Counted from the stretch's first letter, positions 1 to 7,658 are shown. The stretch: 11,355 nucleotides of DNA from an uncultured Agathobaculum sp. (GCA_944376955.1 CALWEB010000128.1:1-11355); one strand, 5' to 3'. Numbers and translations are program-made. The notes: generated from the letters alone by a model not told the origin.

Positions 1-1328
1 CAAAAAATGTCGGCGGGCTGAGCCGGCATTTGTCGCGTCTGCGCGTCAGTCCGCGCTATCTGCACACCAAGGCGCGCGTCAAGGAACGTCTGGCGCGGAT
101 TCCCGGCGGCGGTGCGGTATCGCGCGGTATTTCACGCATCAAAGCGCGCATGAAGCGGCTACTGCTGCCGACTTCCCTGTTTGAGCAGATGGGGTTTATC
201 TACCTCGGCCCGGTGGACGGACACGACTTGAAAAGCGTTTGTGAGTTGCTGGCGCAGGCGAAGAAAATCAAAAAGCCGGTTTTGCTGCATGTGATGACGC
301 AGAAAGGGCGCGGTTATGCACCCAGCGAGCGCGAGCCGGAAAAGTACCACGGTGTTTCGCCCTTTGACCCGCTGACCGGGGCCTTCAAGGCGGCGAAAAA
401 GGAGGACTTTTCTGCCTGCTTTGGGCGTGAACTGTCCGCTTTTGCGGAAAAGGATGCGCGTATCTGTGCGATTACGGCGGCCATGCCGTCCGGCACGGGG
501 CTGACGCGGTTTGCCTCCCGCTTCCCCGACCGCTTTTTTGATGTCGGCATTGCGGAGGAACATGCAGTAGCGATGGCCGCGGGCATGGCGGCGCAGGGTC
601 TGGTGCCGGTGGTGGCAATGTATTCCACCTTTTTGCAGCGTGCATATGACCAGATGGTACATGATGTGGCGATTGAAGGGCTGCATGTGGTATTCTGTGT
701 GGATCGCGCGGGCATTGTCGGCGCGGACGGTGCAACGCATAACGGCGTGCTGGACGTGGCGTTCCTGCGCTCGATCCCGGGCGTTAAGATTTTCTGCCCG
801 TCGGATTTTGCGGAACTGCGCAGCATGATGTCGCACGCGCTTTACCATGAAAACGGGCCGGTGGCCATCCGATATCTCCGCGGCGGTGAAGGCTCATTCC
901 GGGGAGACACGGCTGCCGAAACGATTGCCTGTGTGCGCCAAACGGTAGGACGCGAGGTAACGCTGCTGACACACGGCGCGCTCGTCAATGAAGTGATTGC
1001 GGCAGCTGATCTGCTGGAGAAAAAGGGCGTACACGCGCAGGTATATAAAGTGAATGAAATCAGCGCCGCGCTGGAGGATGCGTTCCGCGAGCAGAAGGAT
1101 GCGCTGTCCGGCTGGTGCGTGGTCGTCGAGGATGTTGTGGAAAGCGGCAGCTTGGGCGAATGGGTGGCCGCACACCGGGGCGGTCGGGTAGACCGTCTGA
1201 ACACCGGCGACCGCTTTTTGCCGCACGGCGGTGTGAGCGATCTGTACCGTCACTGCGGCATCGACGCAGAGGGAATCGCTTCGTTTGTCATCAAAAACCG
1301 AATGGGAAAGGAAAACGGCCTTGGCTAA
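1..1328 (+). CDS. dxs: 1-deoxy-D-xylulose-5-phosphate synthase, C-terminal part (5' end outside window)
   Basis: This cytoplasmic, thiamine-diphosphate-dependent enzyme condenses pyruvate with glyceraldehyde 3-phosphate to give DXP, the first step of the MEP isoprenoid pathway. The reading frame is open from base 3 and starts in the conserved segment KNVGGLSRHL, so roughly the first 180 residues of a ~620-residue protein are missing, including the GDG thiamine-diphosphate site. Visible hallmarks are GPVDGHD (about 207-227), the pyrimidine-binding domain with DVGIAEEHAVAMAAG (540-584; the first Glu of EEH is the expected catalytic acid), DRAGIVGADGATHNG (about 702-746), and a transketolase C-terminal domain ending near LNTGDRFLPHGGVSDLYR. 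The family is unmistakable and nothing looks broken. The TAA stop lies 8 nt inside tlyA, so the two genes are probably translationally coupled. In Firmicutes dxs is commonly followed by tlyA, as here. The TTG at 30 is only an internal codon, not a start. Confidence 0.97.
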   Translation, partial: KNVGGLSRHLSRLRVSPRYLHTKARVKERLARIPGGGAVSRGISRIKARMKRLLLPTSLFEQMGFIYLGPVDGHDLKSVCELLAQAKKIKKPVLLHVMTQKGRGYAPSEREPEKYHGVSPFDPLTGAFKAAKKEDFSACFGRELSAFAEKDARICAITAAMPSGTGLTRFASRFPDRFFDVGIAEEHAVAMAAGMAAQGLVPVVAMYSTFLQRAYDQMVHDVAIEGLHVVFCVDRAGIVGADGATHNGVLDVAFLRSIPGVKIFCPSDFAELRSMMSHALYHENGPVAIRYLRGGEGSFRGDTAAETIACVRQTVGREVTLLTHGALVNEVIAAADLLEKKGVHAQVYKVNEISAALEDAFREQKDALSGWCVVVEDVVESGSLGEWVAAHRGGRVDRLNTGDRFLPHGGVSDLYRHCGIDAEGIASFVIKNRMGKENGLG

Positions 1329-2118
1329 AAAACGCTTGGATGTACTGCTGTTTGAAAAGGGGCTGTGCCCCTCGCGCGAGCGCGCGAAAACCGCCATTAT
1401 GGAGGGGATTGTCTATATTGCAGGCCAAAAGGCGGGCAAAGCGGGCGATATGGTGGACGAAAATGCCGAGCTGGAAGTGCGCGGCAACGAAAACGCCTTT
1501 GTCTCCCGCGGCGGCAAAAAAATAGAGAAGGCACTGGACTATTTTTCCATCGACCCGGCAGGGCTGGTGGTGATGGACGTGGGCGCGTCCACGGGCGGGT
1601 TTACCGACTGCCTGCTGCGCCGCGGCGCAGTCAAGGTGTATTCGATTGACGTCGGTTACGGGCAGCTGGCATGGAGCCTGCGGCAGGACCCGCGCGTCAA
1701 GTGCATGGAGCGCACCAATATCCGCTATGTCACACCTGATATGCTGGAGGAAACGCCGTCTTTATGTGTGATTGACGTTTCGTTTATCTCGCTGCGGTTG
1801 GTGCTGCCGGTTGTTTCCGGTCTGCTGACCGAGGACGGTCGCGTGGCCTGCCTGATTAAGCCACAGTTTGAAGCGGGCAAAGGTAAAGTCGGCAAAAAAG
1901 GTGTGGTGCGCGAGCCGGAAATCCATCTGGAAGTGCTTGAGCAGTTTGTAGAAAACGCGCATACGGCGGGCTTTGTCGTGCGCGATGTGACGTTTTCGCC
2001 CATCAAGGGGCCGGAAGGAAACATCGAGTTCCTGGGTTACTTATGGAAGCAGGGCGAGGACAGCGTGCCCGACTTGCGCGAGGTAGTGCGGCAGGCGCAT
2101 GAGGAATTGGATGGCTGA
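1321..2118 (+). CDS. tlyA: TlyA family rRNA (cytidine-2'-O)-methyltransferase / hemolysin A family, 265 aa
   Basis: This is an S4-domain RNA methyltransferase of the TlyA family. Characterised members 2'-O-methylate cytidines in 16S and 23S rRNA; the old name hemolysin A is common in annotation. The N-terminal S4 RNA-binding domain (about residues 3-55) begins KKRLDVLLFEKGL. A Rossmann-type SAM domain follows, with MDVGASTGGFTDCLL at 85-99. The family's Lys-Asp-Lys-Glu catalytic residues appear to be K67 (after SRGG), D152 (IDVSF), K180 (LIKPQFE) and E236 (GNIEF), a constant offset of 2 from the mycobacterial numbering as I remember it. I chose the TTG start at 1321 because AAAGGA (1307-1312) sits 8 nt upstream and the protein then begins exactly where family members begin; the TTG at 1285 would add a dxs-like tail. 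The gene overlaps dxs by 8 nt and nadK by 8 nt. In this operon its job is probably ribosome modification; haemolytic activity is not implied. Confidence 0.93.
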   Translation: MAKKRLDVLLFEKGLCPSRERAKTAIMEGIVYIAGQKAGKAGDMVDENAELEVRGNENAFVSRGGKKIEKALDYFSIDPAGLVVMDVGASTGGFTDCLLRRGAVKVYSIDVGYGQLAWSLRQDPRVKCMERTNIRYVTPDMLEETPSLCVIDVSFISLRLVLPVVSGLLTEDGRVACLIKPQFEAGKGKVGKKGVVREPEIHLEVLEQFVENAHTAGFVVRDVTFSPIKGPEGNIEFLGYLWKQGEDSVPDLREVVRQAHEELDG

Positions 2119-2974
2119 GACAGGCATGAAAAACTTTTTTATCTATCCCAACATGCGGAAAGAAGGCGCGTATGCCGTCCTGCCGCTGGTGAGTGATCAG
2201 CTGCGGCGGGAGGGTGTCCGCCTGATGCTGCCTATGCAGATGCGCTCGGCCGCGCTCGATCTGGATCGCGTAGATTATATGGACACCAGTGCGGCGGTAC
2301 AGTTTGCCGATCTGGCAGTGGTGTTGGGCGGTGACGGTACGATGCTGCGTTTGGCGCGCGCTGCTGCACAGCAGGAATTGCCCATGCTGGGTATCAATGT
2401 CGGACACGTCGGCTTTATGACCGAACTCGAGCCGGGTGAGTTGGACGAGATGGAAAAACTCTTCCGCGGCGATTACTCGATTGACAGCCGCATGATGCTG
2501 CATGTGGCCGTGTATCGGCAGGGGCGGATGGTCTATGAAAACGATGCGCTCAACGATATTGTGCTGGCAAAAGGCACGGCTTTCCGTGTGGTGCGCGTGC
2601 GGATTTCGGCGGACGATGAGGATGTAACCCACTTCAATGGGGATGGGCTGATCGTTGCCACGCCGACCGGCTCGACGGCTTACGGCCTGTCCGCAGGCGG
2701 CCCGGTGATTGAGCCGAGCGCGGAAAATCTGGCGGTCATCCCAATCTGCGCCCATGCGTTGGCGGCGAAGGCGTTTGTGTTTGCACCGGAGCGGCGCATC
2801 GCACTGTCTGCCGCCTGCGAGGGCGGCAGCGAGGTATTCCTTTCAGCGGACGGTGGGCAAGGATTTGCCATCCGGCCGGATGACCGGGTGGAAATTACCC
2901 GATCACCGCTGCGCACCCGTCTGGTGCGGCTCAAAGGGATCAGCTTTTATAAAATTTTGCAGAAAAAGCTCTGA
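2111..2974 (+). CDS. nadK: NAD kinase, 287 aa
   Basis: Cytoplasmic ATP- or polyphosphate-dependent kinase that phosphorylates NAD to NADP, the only known route to NADP. The diagnostic GGDGTMLR lies at residues 73-80, followed by GINVGHVGF (94-102). The substrate-binding ALND is at 146-149; many members have ALNE, so this is a mild, known-type variation. The glycine-rich GDGLIVATPTGSTAYGLSAG spans 177-196. Length is normal for the family. I chose ATG 2111 because AGGA (2103-2106) lies 4 nt upstream and gives an 8-nt overlap with tlyA. ATG 2099 lacks such a site, and ATG 2126 (MKNFFIYPNM) is a possible alternative that resembles shorter family N-termini. The position between tlyA and argR is conserved in many Clostridia and suggests simple co-transcription rather than a joint pathway. 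Confidence 0.95.
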   Translation: MAETGMKNFFIYPNMRKEGAYAVLPLVSDQLRREGVRLMLPMQMRSAALDLDRVDYMDTSAAVQFADLAVVLGGDGTMLRLARAAAQQELPMLGINVGHVGFMTELEPGELDEMEKLFRGDYSIDSRMMLHVAVYRQGRMVYENDALNDIVLAKGTAFRVVRVRISADDEDVTHFNGDGLIVATPTGSTAYGLSAGGPVIEPSAENLAVIPICAHALAAKAFVFAPERRIALSAACEGGSEVFLSADGGQGFAIRPDDRVEITRSPLRTRLVRLKGISFYKILQKKL

Positions 2975-2988
2975 CAGGGGGCGCGGAT

Positions 2989-3444
2989 ATGAAATTTCAG
3001 AGACAGGCGAAAATCCTTGAACTGATCGACCGGTTCGAGATTGAAACACAGGAGGAACTGACCGACCATCTGCGCGCGCTGGGCTATAACACGACGCAGG
3101 CTACGGTATCGCGCGACATCAAGGAACTGCGGCTGATCAAGTCGCTGTCTTCCGAGACTGGCAAGTATAAGTATACGGCGGCGGCTGGCGGCGCGGCGGA
3201 CAGCTTTACCACCCGCCTGCGCAACATCTTCCGCGAGTGCGTCACCGACATCAATGCTGCGCAGAATATGGTGGTTATCAAAACGCTGCCCGGACTCGGG
3301 CAGGCGGCGGCCATGGCGATTGACGCGATGCGCGCATCGGATGTGGTCGGTACGCTGGGCGGGGACGATACGGTGTTCGCCGTCATGCGGGACAACGAGA
3401 GCGCGGAGCGTTTCTGCCGACAGGCACATGACATTTTAAAGTAA
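2989..3444 (+). CDS. argR: Arginine repressor ArgR/AhrC, 151 aa
   Basis: Arginine-responsive transcription factor that, as a hexamer, represses arginine biosynthesis and in Firmicutes often activates catabolism. The N-terminal winged helix (residues 1-65) contains the recognition segment TTQATVSRDIKEL (35-47). The C-terminal oligomerisation and arginine-binding domain (about 80-151) contains GTLGGDDTVF (121-130); the Asp-Asp pair expected to contact arginine is present, while the usual Ala before GDD is Gly. Length matches the family (about 150). ATG 2989 is preceded by AGGGGG (2976-2981) at 7 nt. The gap from nadK is 14 nt and to recN 18 nt, so the gene lies within the operon. I saw no convincing ARG box nearby, so autoregulation is not evident from this window. 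Confidence 0.95.
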   Translation: MKFQRQAKILELIDRFEIETQEELTDHLRALGYNTTQATVSRDIKELRLIKSLSSETGKYKYTAAAGGAADSFTTRLRNIFRECVTDINAAQNMVVIKTLPGLGQAAAMAIDAMRASDVVGTLGGDDTVFAVMRDNESAERFCRQAHDILK

Positions 3445-3462
3445 GCAGAGGAGGAAGCGGCT

Positions 3463-5142
3463 GTGCTGCAATTACTCCATATTGAAAATATCGCGGTAAT
3501 CGAACGGGCGGATATTGAGCTGGAGGACGGTTTGACCGTCCTGTCCGGCGAAACCGGCGCGGGCAAGTCAATCGTGATCGACTCGATCGGTGCGATCCTC
3601 GGCCGGCGCGTCAGCCGTGACTTGGTGCGCGCAGGCGCACAGAAGGGCTTTGTCAGCGCGGTGTTCACCGGGCTGTCGGACGGGTTGGCTGCGCTGCTCG
3701 AGGAACTGGCGCTGGCTGGTGACGAGCCGGACACACTGCATTTGCAGCGGCAGATCACGGTGGACGGCAAAAGCACCTGCCGGGTGAACATGAAGCCGGT
3801 GTCGGTGTCGGTTCTGCGTCAGCTGGCACCGTATCTCATTGACATCCATGGTCAGAACGACGGCCAGAAGCTGCTCGATGAGCAGCATCATATTGATTAT
3901 CTGGACGGGTATGCGGGGCTGGATGAACTGCTCGCGCAATACCGTCCCAAATATCAGGCGTTGCTTGCGCTGCGGCGCGAGATCACGGCGCTCGAGACCG
4001 GCGAACAGGAACGTTTGCAGCGCATTGACATGCTCACCTTCCACAAGGAGGAAATTGAGCAGGCAGCGCTCCAACCGGATGAAGATGAAACGCTTGCCCA
4101 GCGCAAGGCGTATTTTGACCACGCGGGTAAGATCGCGGGCGCATTGGAGCAGACACGGCTTGCCTTGAACGGGGACGACGAGGTCGGCGGCGCGTGCGCA
4201 TTGCTCGATCAGGCGGCAGCGGCGCTGGCTGGGCTGCATGAGGTGTCAGAGGCGTTTGACGGCATGGCCGAGCAGGCGGAAGAGGTGCGGCTGCTGGCGG
4301 CCGACTTGCGGGACAGCGTGATAAGCCGCAGCGAAAATTTGGACTTTTCCGCCGCTGAGCGCGAATGGGTGGAGCAACGGCTCGACCTGATCTACCGCCT
4401 CAAACAGAAGTACGGCGGCACGCTCGCAGAGATCGCAGCTTATCACGAGCGCATCACGGCAGAGCTGGAAACACTGGCCGATTCGGACAACCGGCGCGAA
4501 ACACTGCGCGAGCAATACCGCGCGGAACTGGCAGAGGCCAAACAGTTGGCAGCGAAAATTTCCGACAAGAGGCGCGAAGCGGCTGCTCGTCTGGAGCGGG
4601 AAATCGTGAAGGAATTGTCCGAACTGGACATGGACAAGGTAAGAATGCGCGTGGCGGTGCATACGGGCACCAAGCTTGCTGCGCATGGGTTTGACACTGT
4701 CACGTTTGAAATTTCGGTCAACCCGGGCGAGCCGGAAAAACCGCTGTCCAAAGTTGCGTCCGGCGGTGAGCTGAGCCGCATCATGCTGGCGCTGAAAAAT
4801 GTGCTGACGGCAGGGGAAGAGGTCGGGATGCTGATCTTCGACGAGATTGATACTGGTGTTTCCGGCCATGCCGCGCAGCAGATCGCGCGCAAGCTGTCTG
4901 CGATCGCAAAGAAAAAGCAGACGCTGTGCGTCACGCATCTGCCGCAGATCGCGGCAATGGGCGACCATCACCTGCGCATTGCCAAGTCGGTGCGCGATGG
5001 ACGCAGCTATACCGATGTCAGCCCGATGGACCGGGCGCAGCGCGTCGATGAAATTGCGCGGCTGCTCTCTGGCGAGCAGGTTTCCGATGCGGCGCGCCGC
5101 AATGCTGAGGAGTTGTTGGAAGCGGCCGGGCAGGAGGGCTAA
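3463..5142 (+). CDS. recN: DNA repair protein RecN (SMC-like ATPase), 559 aa
   Basis: SMC-family ATPase that acts early at DNA double-strand breaks, where it tethers DNA ends and assists RecA. Head motifs are all present: Walker A GETGAGKS at residues 29-36, a Q-loop-like LIDIHGQNDGQ (125-135), ABC signature SGGELS at 433-438, Walker B MLIFDEID (456-463, with D460-E461) and the switch histidine H492 in THLPQI. The middle (about 155-400) is Glu/Lys/Arg-rich and helical, consistent with RecN's shortened coiled coil. Length equals the usual 550-570. The GTG start at 3463 is supported by AGGAGG (3449-3454) 8 nt upstream and by the standard N-terminus LQLLHIENIAVIE. The C-terminal codons contain an AGGAGG (5132-5137) that also serves as Shine-Dalgarno for the mini-ORF at 5146. 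There is no terminator after the stop. Confidence 0.97.
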   Translation: MLQLLHIENIAVIERADIELEDGLTVLSGETGAGKSIVIDSIGAILGRRVSRDLVRAGAQKGFVSAVFTGLSDGLAALLEELALAGDEPDTLHLQRQITVDGKSTCRVNMKPVSVSVLRQLAPYLIDIHGQNDGQKLLDEQHHIDYLDGYAGLDELLAQYRPKYQALLALRREITALETGEQERLQRIDMLTFHKEEIEQAALQPDEDETLAQRKAYFDHAGKIAGALEQTRLALNGDDEVGGACALLDQAAAALAGLHEVSEAFDGMAEQAEEVRLLAADLRDSVISRSENLDFSAAEREWVEQRLDLIYRLKQKYGGTLAEIAAYHERITAELETLADSDNRRETLREQYRAELAEAKQLAAKISDKRREAAARLEREIVKELSELDMDKVRMRVAVHTGTKLAAHGFDTVTFEISVNPGEPEKPLSKVASGGELSRIMLALKNVLTAGEEVGMLIFDEIDTGVSGHAAQQIARKLSAIAKKKQTLCVTHLPQIAAMGDHHLRIAKSVRDGRSYTDVSPMDRAQRVDEIARLLSGEQVSDAARRNAEELLEAAGQEG

Positions 5143-5145
5143 CGC

Positions 5146-5187
5146 ATGGTGATCATCGACGAGCGGTATAAGGAGCGCGCCCCGTGA
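5146..5187 (+). CDS. Candidate 13-codon mini-ORF between recN and tyrS
   Basis: Reads MVIIDERYKERAP and stops. ATG 5146 begins 3 nt after the recN stop and has a full AGGAGG (5132-5137) 8 nt upstream inside the end of recN, as good a Shine-Dalgarno as any real gene here. Its TGA (5185-5187) overlaps the GTG (5184-5186) of the next mini-ORF as GTGA. It carries a single Tyr codon (TAT 5167-5169). I do not recognise the peptide. It may be a leader peptide that couples recN and tyrS translation, the stub of a decayed gene, or coincidence. The site is directly visible; translation is inference. Confidence 0.35.
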   Translation: MVIIDERYKERAP

Positions 5188-5195
5188 ATGGGTGC
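5177..5195 (+). promoter_or_regulatory. Small hairpin that presents the start codon of the second mini-ORF in its loop
   Basis: GCGCCC (5177-5182) can pair with GGGTGC (5190-5195) through 6 bp including one G-U pair. The 7-nt loop CGTGAAT contains the GTG start and the preceding TGA stop. It is not followed by a T-run, so it does not look like a terminator. Stability is modest, and a role in reinitiation is inference. Confidence 0.25.
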
Positions 5196-5249
5196 CTTGC
5201 AAAAATAGATGAAAAATTAACAAAATCAATGCGGGAGAAAAACACATGA
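5184..5249 (+). CDS. Candidate 21-codon mini-ORF coupled to tyrS
   Basis: Encodes a very polar peptide (Lys/Glu/Asp-rich, ending SMREKNT). It starts at GTG 5184, with AAGGAG at 5170-5175 and 8 nt spacing. Its TGA (5247-5249) overlaps the tyrS ATG (5246-5248) as ATGA, the classic arrangement for translational coupling. It is in a different frame from both the preceding mini-ORF and tyrS. No homologue is recognised. It contains no Tyr codon, so it is not an obvious tyrosine attenuator peptide. If the weak promoter at 5197-5226 is used, that transcript would skip this ORF. Confidence 0.33.
   Translation: MNGCLAKIDEKLTKSMREKNT
5197..5226 (+). promoter_or_regulatory. tyrS: Possible weak promoter upstream of tyrS
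   Basis: TTGCAA (5197-5202) and CAAAAT (5221-5226) are separated by 18 nt in the only clearly AT-rich part of the recN-tyrS spacer. A transcript would start near 5233, leaving a leader of about a dozen bases with GGGAG (5233-5237) 8 nt before ATG 5246. That would be an unusually short leader, and the -10 is poor. Read-through from recN is equally possible. Confidence 0.3.
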
Positions 5250-6469
5250 CACTTTACGAAGAACTCAAAGCGCGTGGTCTGATCGCGCAGGTGACCAACG
5301 AGGAAGAAATTAGCGAAATGATCAACAACGGCAAAGCCACGTTTTACATTGGCTTTGACCCGACGGCGGACAGCCTGCACGTCGGCCATTTTATGGCGCT
5401 GTGCCTGATGAAACGCCTGCAAATGGCGGGCAATAAGCCGATCGCACTGATCGGCGGCGGCACGGGCATGGTGGGTGACCCCTCCGGCCGCACGGATATG
5501 CGCTCGATGATGACGGTTGAGACCATCCAGCACAACTGCGACTGCTTCAAAAAGCAGATGGAACGCTTCATCGACTTTGGCGAGGGCAAGGCCCTGATGC
5601 TCAACAATGCAGACTGGCTGATGAAGCTCAATTATATTGAGCTGCTGCGCGAGGTGGGCGCGTGCTTCAGCGTCAACAACATGCTGCGTGCGGAGTGCTA
5701 CAAGCAGCGCATGGAAAAAGGCCTGAGCTTCCTTGAGTTTAACTATATGATCATGCAGTCGTACGACTTCTACTACATGTTCAAGCATTACGGCTGCAAC
5801 ATGCAGTTTGGCGGCAATGACCAGTGGTCGAACATGCTCGGCGGCACCGAACTGATCCGCCGCAAGCTGGGCAAGGATGCACACGCGATGACCATCACGC
5901 TGCTCTTAAATTCTGAAGGCAAGAAGATGGGCAAGACGGCTGCGGGCGCGGTATGGCTCGACCCGAACAAGACCTCGCCCTACGACTTCTTCCAGTACTG
6001 GCGCAACGTGGACGACGCGGACGTGCTCAAGTGCATCCGTATGCTGACCTTCCTGCCGCTCGAGCAGATCGAGGAGATGGACAAGTGGGAAGGCGCGCAG
6101 CTGAATAAGGCCAAGGAAATCCTTGCCTATGAGCTGACCGCGCTGGTACACGGCAAGGAAGAGGCCGAAAAGGCGATGGAAGCGGCCAAGAGCATCTTTG
6201 TCGGCGGCGGTGCAAGCGAAAACATGCCGACCACGACCCTGACGGATGCGGACTTCGCGGACGGCCAGATCGGCGTGCTGACGCTGCTGGTCAAGTGCGG
6301 TCTGGCTGCCTCGAACGGTGAAGCACGCAAGCTGGTACAGGGCGGCGGCGTGTCGATCGACGGCGAGAAGGTTGCGGACTTCAAGCAGATGCTGGACAAG
6401 GATTTCTTCCAGCAGGAGCGCATGGTCAAAAAGGGCAAAAAGACCTTCCACAAGGTTGTGCTTGGGTAA
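5246..6469 (+). CDS. tyrS: Tyrosyl-tRNA synthetase, 407 aa
   Basis: Class I aminoacyl-tRNA synthetase that activates tyrosine with ATP and charges tRNA-Tyr. The catalytic Rossmann domain has YIGFDPTADSLHVGH with the HIGH-type signature HVGH at residues 45-48, the Tyr-site segment NYMIMQSYDFYYM, GGNDQWSNM, and KMGKT (227-231), the normal TyrRS version of KMSKS. A C-terminal S4 domain (about 340-407) contains LVKCGLAASNGEARKLVQGGG. Length matches the bacterial TyrRS family. ATG 5246 has GGGAG (5233-5237) 8 nt upstream and overlaps the stop of a mini-ORF. Unlike many Firmicutes tyrS genes there is no room for, and no sign of, a T-box leader. The gene ends at a strong hairpin terminator, so it closes its transcript. 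Confidence 0.97.
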   Translation: MTLYEELKARGLIAQVTNEEEISEMINNGKATFYIGFDPTADSLHVGHFMALCLMKRLQMAGNKPIALIGGGTGMVGDPSGRTDMRSMMTVETIQHNCDCFKKQMERFIDFGEGKALMLNNADWLMKLNYIELLREVGACFSVNNMLRAECYKQRMEKGLSFLEFNYMIMQSYDFYYMFKHYGCNMQFGGNDQWSNMLGGTELIRRKLGKDAHAMTITLLLNSEGKKMGKTAAGAVWLDPNKTSPYDFFQYWRNVDDADVLKCIRMLTFLPLEQIEEMDKWEGAQLNKAKEILAYELTALVHGKEEAEKAMEAAKSIFVGGGASENMPTTTLTDADFADGQIGVLTLLVKCGLAASNGEARKLVQGGGVSIDGEKVADFKQMLDKDFFQQERMVKKGKKTFHKVVLG

Positions 6470-6484
6470 CGGAAAGTGTAAGCG

Positions 6485-6520
6485 AAGGCGCTGCGGCTGC
6501 AATGGCCGCAGCGCCTTTCC
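6485..6520 (+). terminator. Intrinsic terminator after tyrS
   Basis: A perfect 13-bp inverted repeat, AAGGCGCTGCGGC (6485-6497) with GCCGCAGCGCCTT (6505-6517), has a 7-nt loop TGCAATG and begins 15 nt after the tyrS stop. The following T-tract is short (TTTCCCGTTT), so termination relies on the very GC-rich stem. The A-tract side is weak, so it probably works mainly in the + direction. Confidence 0.8.
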
Positions 6521-6561
6521 CGTTTGACGCACAGCAAACAGACAGAGCCGGGAAAGCGGCC

Positions 6562-6590
6562 TTGCGCATCTTTTCGCGGTGTATTATAAT
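6562..6590 (+). promoter_or_regulatory. SigA-type promoter of the apbE gene group
   Basis: A consensus -10 TATAAT (6585-6590) lies 17 nt from TTGCGC (6562-6567). Transcription would begin near 6597, giving a leader of about 27 nt that contains AAGGAG (6611-6616) before ATG 6624. It sits between the tyrS terminator and apbE, where a promoter is needed. The -35 is imperfect (TTG only). Confidence 0.75.
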
Positions 6591-6623
6591 GGTACAAGAT
6601 TTTTGGGAATAAGGAGCCACGGT

Positions 6624-7658
6624 ATGAAGCGGTTTTTTGCGGCATTTTTGCTGCTTTTTGGATTGGCAGGCTGTGCAGGACGGCAGGCAAGCTATACAAC
6701 AGACTTTTTTGCGATGGATACCTTTATGTCGGTTGCTGTGTATGGGGACAACGAGGACAGCGCACAACAGGCCGCAGTCGCTTGCGAGCAGGAGGTCAAT
6801 GCGCTGGAGCCTGCTTTGTCCCGCACGCGGGAAGATAGCGACCTCTATTGCTTGAACCATGCTGACGGCGCGGTGTGTCAGGTCAGCGACGAGACATATG
6901 CTGCCATTGAGGCAGCGGTACAATATGCGGAGCTGACCGGTGGCGCGTTTGACCCGACCATGGCGCCGCTGACCGATCTGTGGGGCATCAATACGGAAAA
7001 CGCACATGTACCGGCGCAGACCGAAATCGACGAGGCGCTGACCCATGTCGGCTATGGAAATATCCAGTTGCTCGGGGACAATCAGGTGCAGTTGTTAAAC
7101 GGTGCGCAGCTTGATTTGGGCGGCATCGGCAAAGGCTTTGCCACCGATGCGGTATCGACGTTGCTCGCGCAGCAGCCGGAGGGCGCCGCCACCGGTGCAT
7201 TGGTGCAGCTGGGCGGCAACATCGGTGCTTTTGGTGAAAATCCGGCGCGTGATGGCGGAAACTGGGTGGTTGGCGTTGCTGACCCGGATAACAATGCGGA
7301 ATTCGTGGCAACGGTCGAGGTGCGGGACGCGTCTGTGGTCACCTCGGGTGATTATGAACGCTATTTCGAGCAGGATGGCAAGCGATATCATCATATTTTC
7401 GATCCAAAGACCGGTTATCCGGCGGATACCGGCCTGCGCAGCGTGAGTGTAATTGATCAAAACTCCACCCGGGCGGATGCGCTGACGACGGCGCTGTTCG
7501 TGATGGGGTTGGACGACGGTTTGGCGTTCTGCGCGGAAAACAACATTGCAGCGGTGTTTATCACCTCGGACAAGCAGATTTACACCTCGGATGCGGTTTC
7601 TTCGGTCTGTACCTATACCTTCCTCGGAGCGGAGAAGGGATATACCGATGCGCAGTAG
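6624..7658 (+). CDS. apbE: ApbE family FAD:protein FMN transferase, lipoprotein, 344 aa
   Basis: Enzymes of this family transfer FMN from FAD to a Thr/Ser of extracytoplasmic redox proteins (flavinylation), using Mg. The N-terminus is a lipoprotein signal: MKRFF, a hydrophobic stretch and lipobox LAGC with the lipidated cysteine at residue 17, so the enzyme should be tethered outside the membrane. Family motifs are LDLGGIGKGFATDAV (163-177), QLGGNIGAFG (195-204), HHIFDPKTGYPA (256-267) and the metal-binding segment TRADALTTALFVMG (282-295). All look intact and length is normal. I chose ATG 6624 because AAGGAG is 7 nt upstream and because the longer frame from 6579 would begin before the predicted transcription start. 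It overlaps the next gene by 11 nt. With the NusG domain II and Gx genes it resembles the FmnB part of electron-transfer loci. No clear acceptor motif ([ST]GA[ST]) is encoded in the products of this group. Confidence 0.93.
   Translation: MKRFFAAFLLLFGLAGCAGRQASYTTDFFAMDTFMSVAVYGDNEDSAQQAAVACEQEVNALEPALSRTREDSDLYCLNHADGAVCQVSDETYAAIEAAVQYAELTGGAFDPTMAPLTDLWGINTENAHVPAQTEIDEALTHVGYGNIQLLGDNQVQLLNGAQLDLGGIGKGFATDAVSTLLAQQPEGAATGALVQLGGNIGAFGENPARDGGNWVVGVADPDNNAEFVATVEVRDASVVTSGDYERYFEQDGKRYHHIFDPKTGYPADTGLRSVSVIDQNSTRADALTTALFVMGLDDGLAFCAENNIAAVFITSDKQIYTSDAVSSVCTYTFLGAEKGYTDAQ

Noticed and set aside
5143..5245. T-box riboswitch before tyrS
   Set aside because: The spacer is only 103 nt, too short for a usual T-box. 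I found no T-box core sequence, no specifier-loop stem and no terminator.
4246..5247. 333-codon open frame on the - strand, antisense to recN
   Set aside because: It opposes the conserved RecN ATPase head, shows no family motifs and has no Shine-Dalgarno sequence that I can identify. It is a shadow frame of recN.
6579..6623. Upstream start (GTG 6579) for apbE
   Set aside because: It precedes the predicted transcription start (about 6597) and would bury the lipoprotein signal. ATG 6624 has AAGGAG at ideal spacing.
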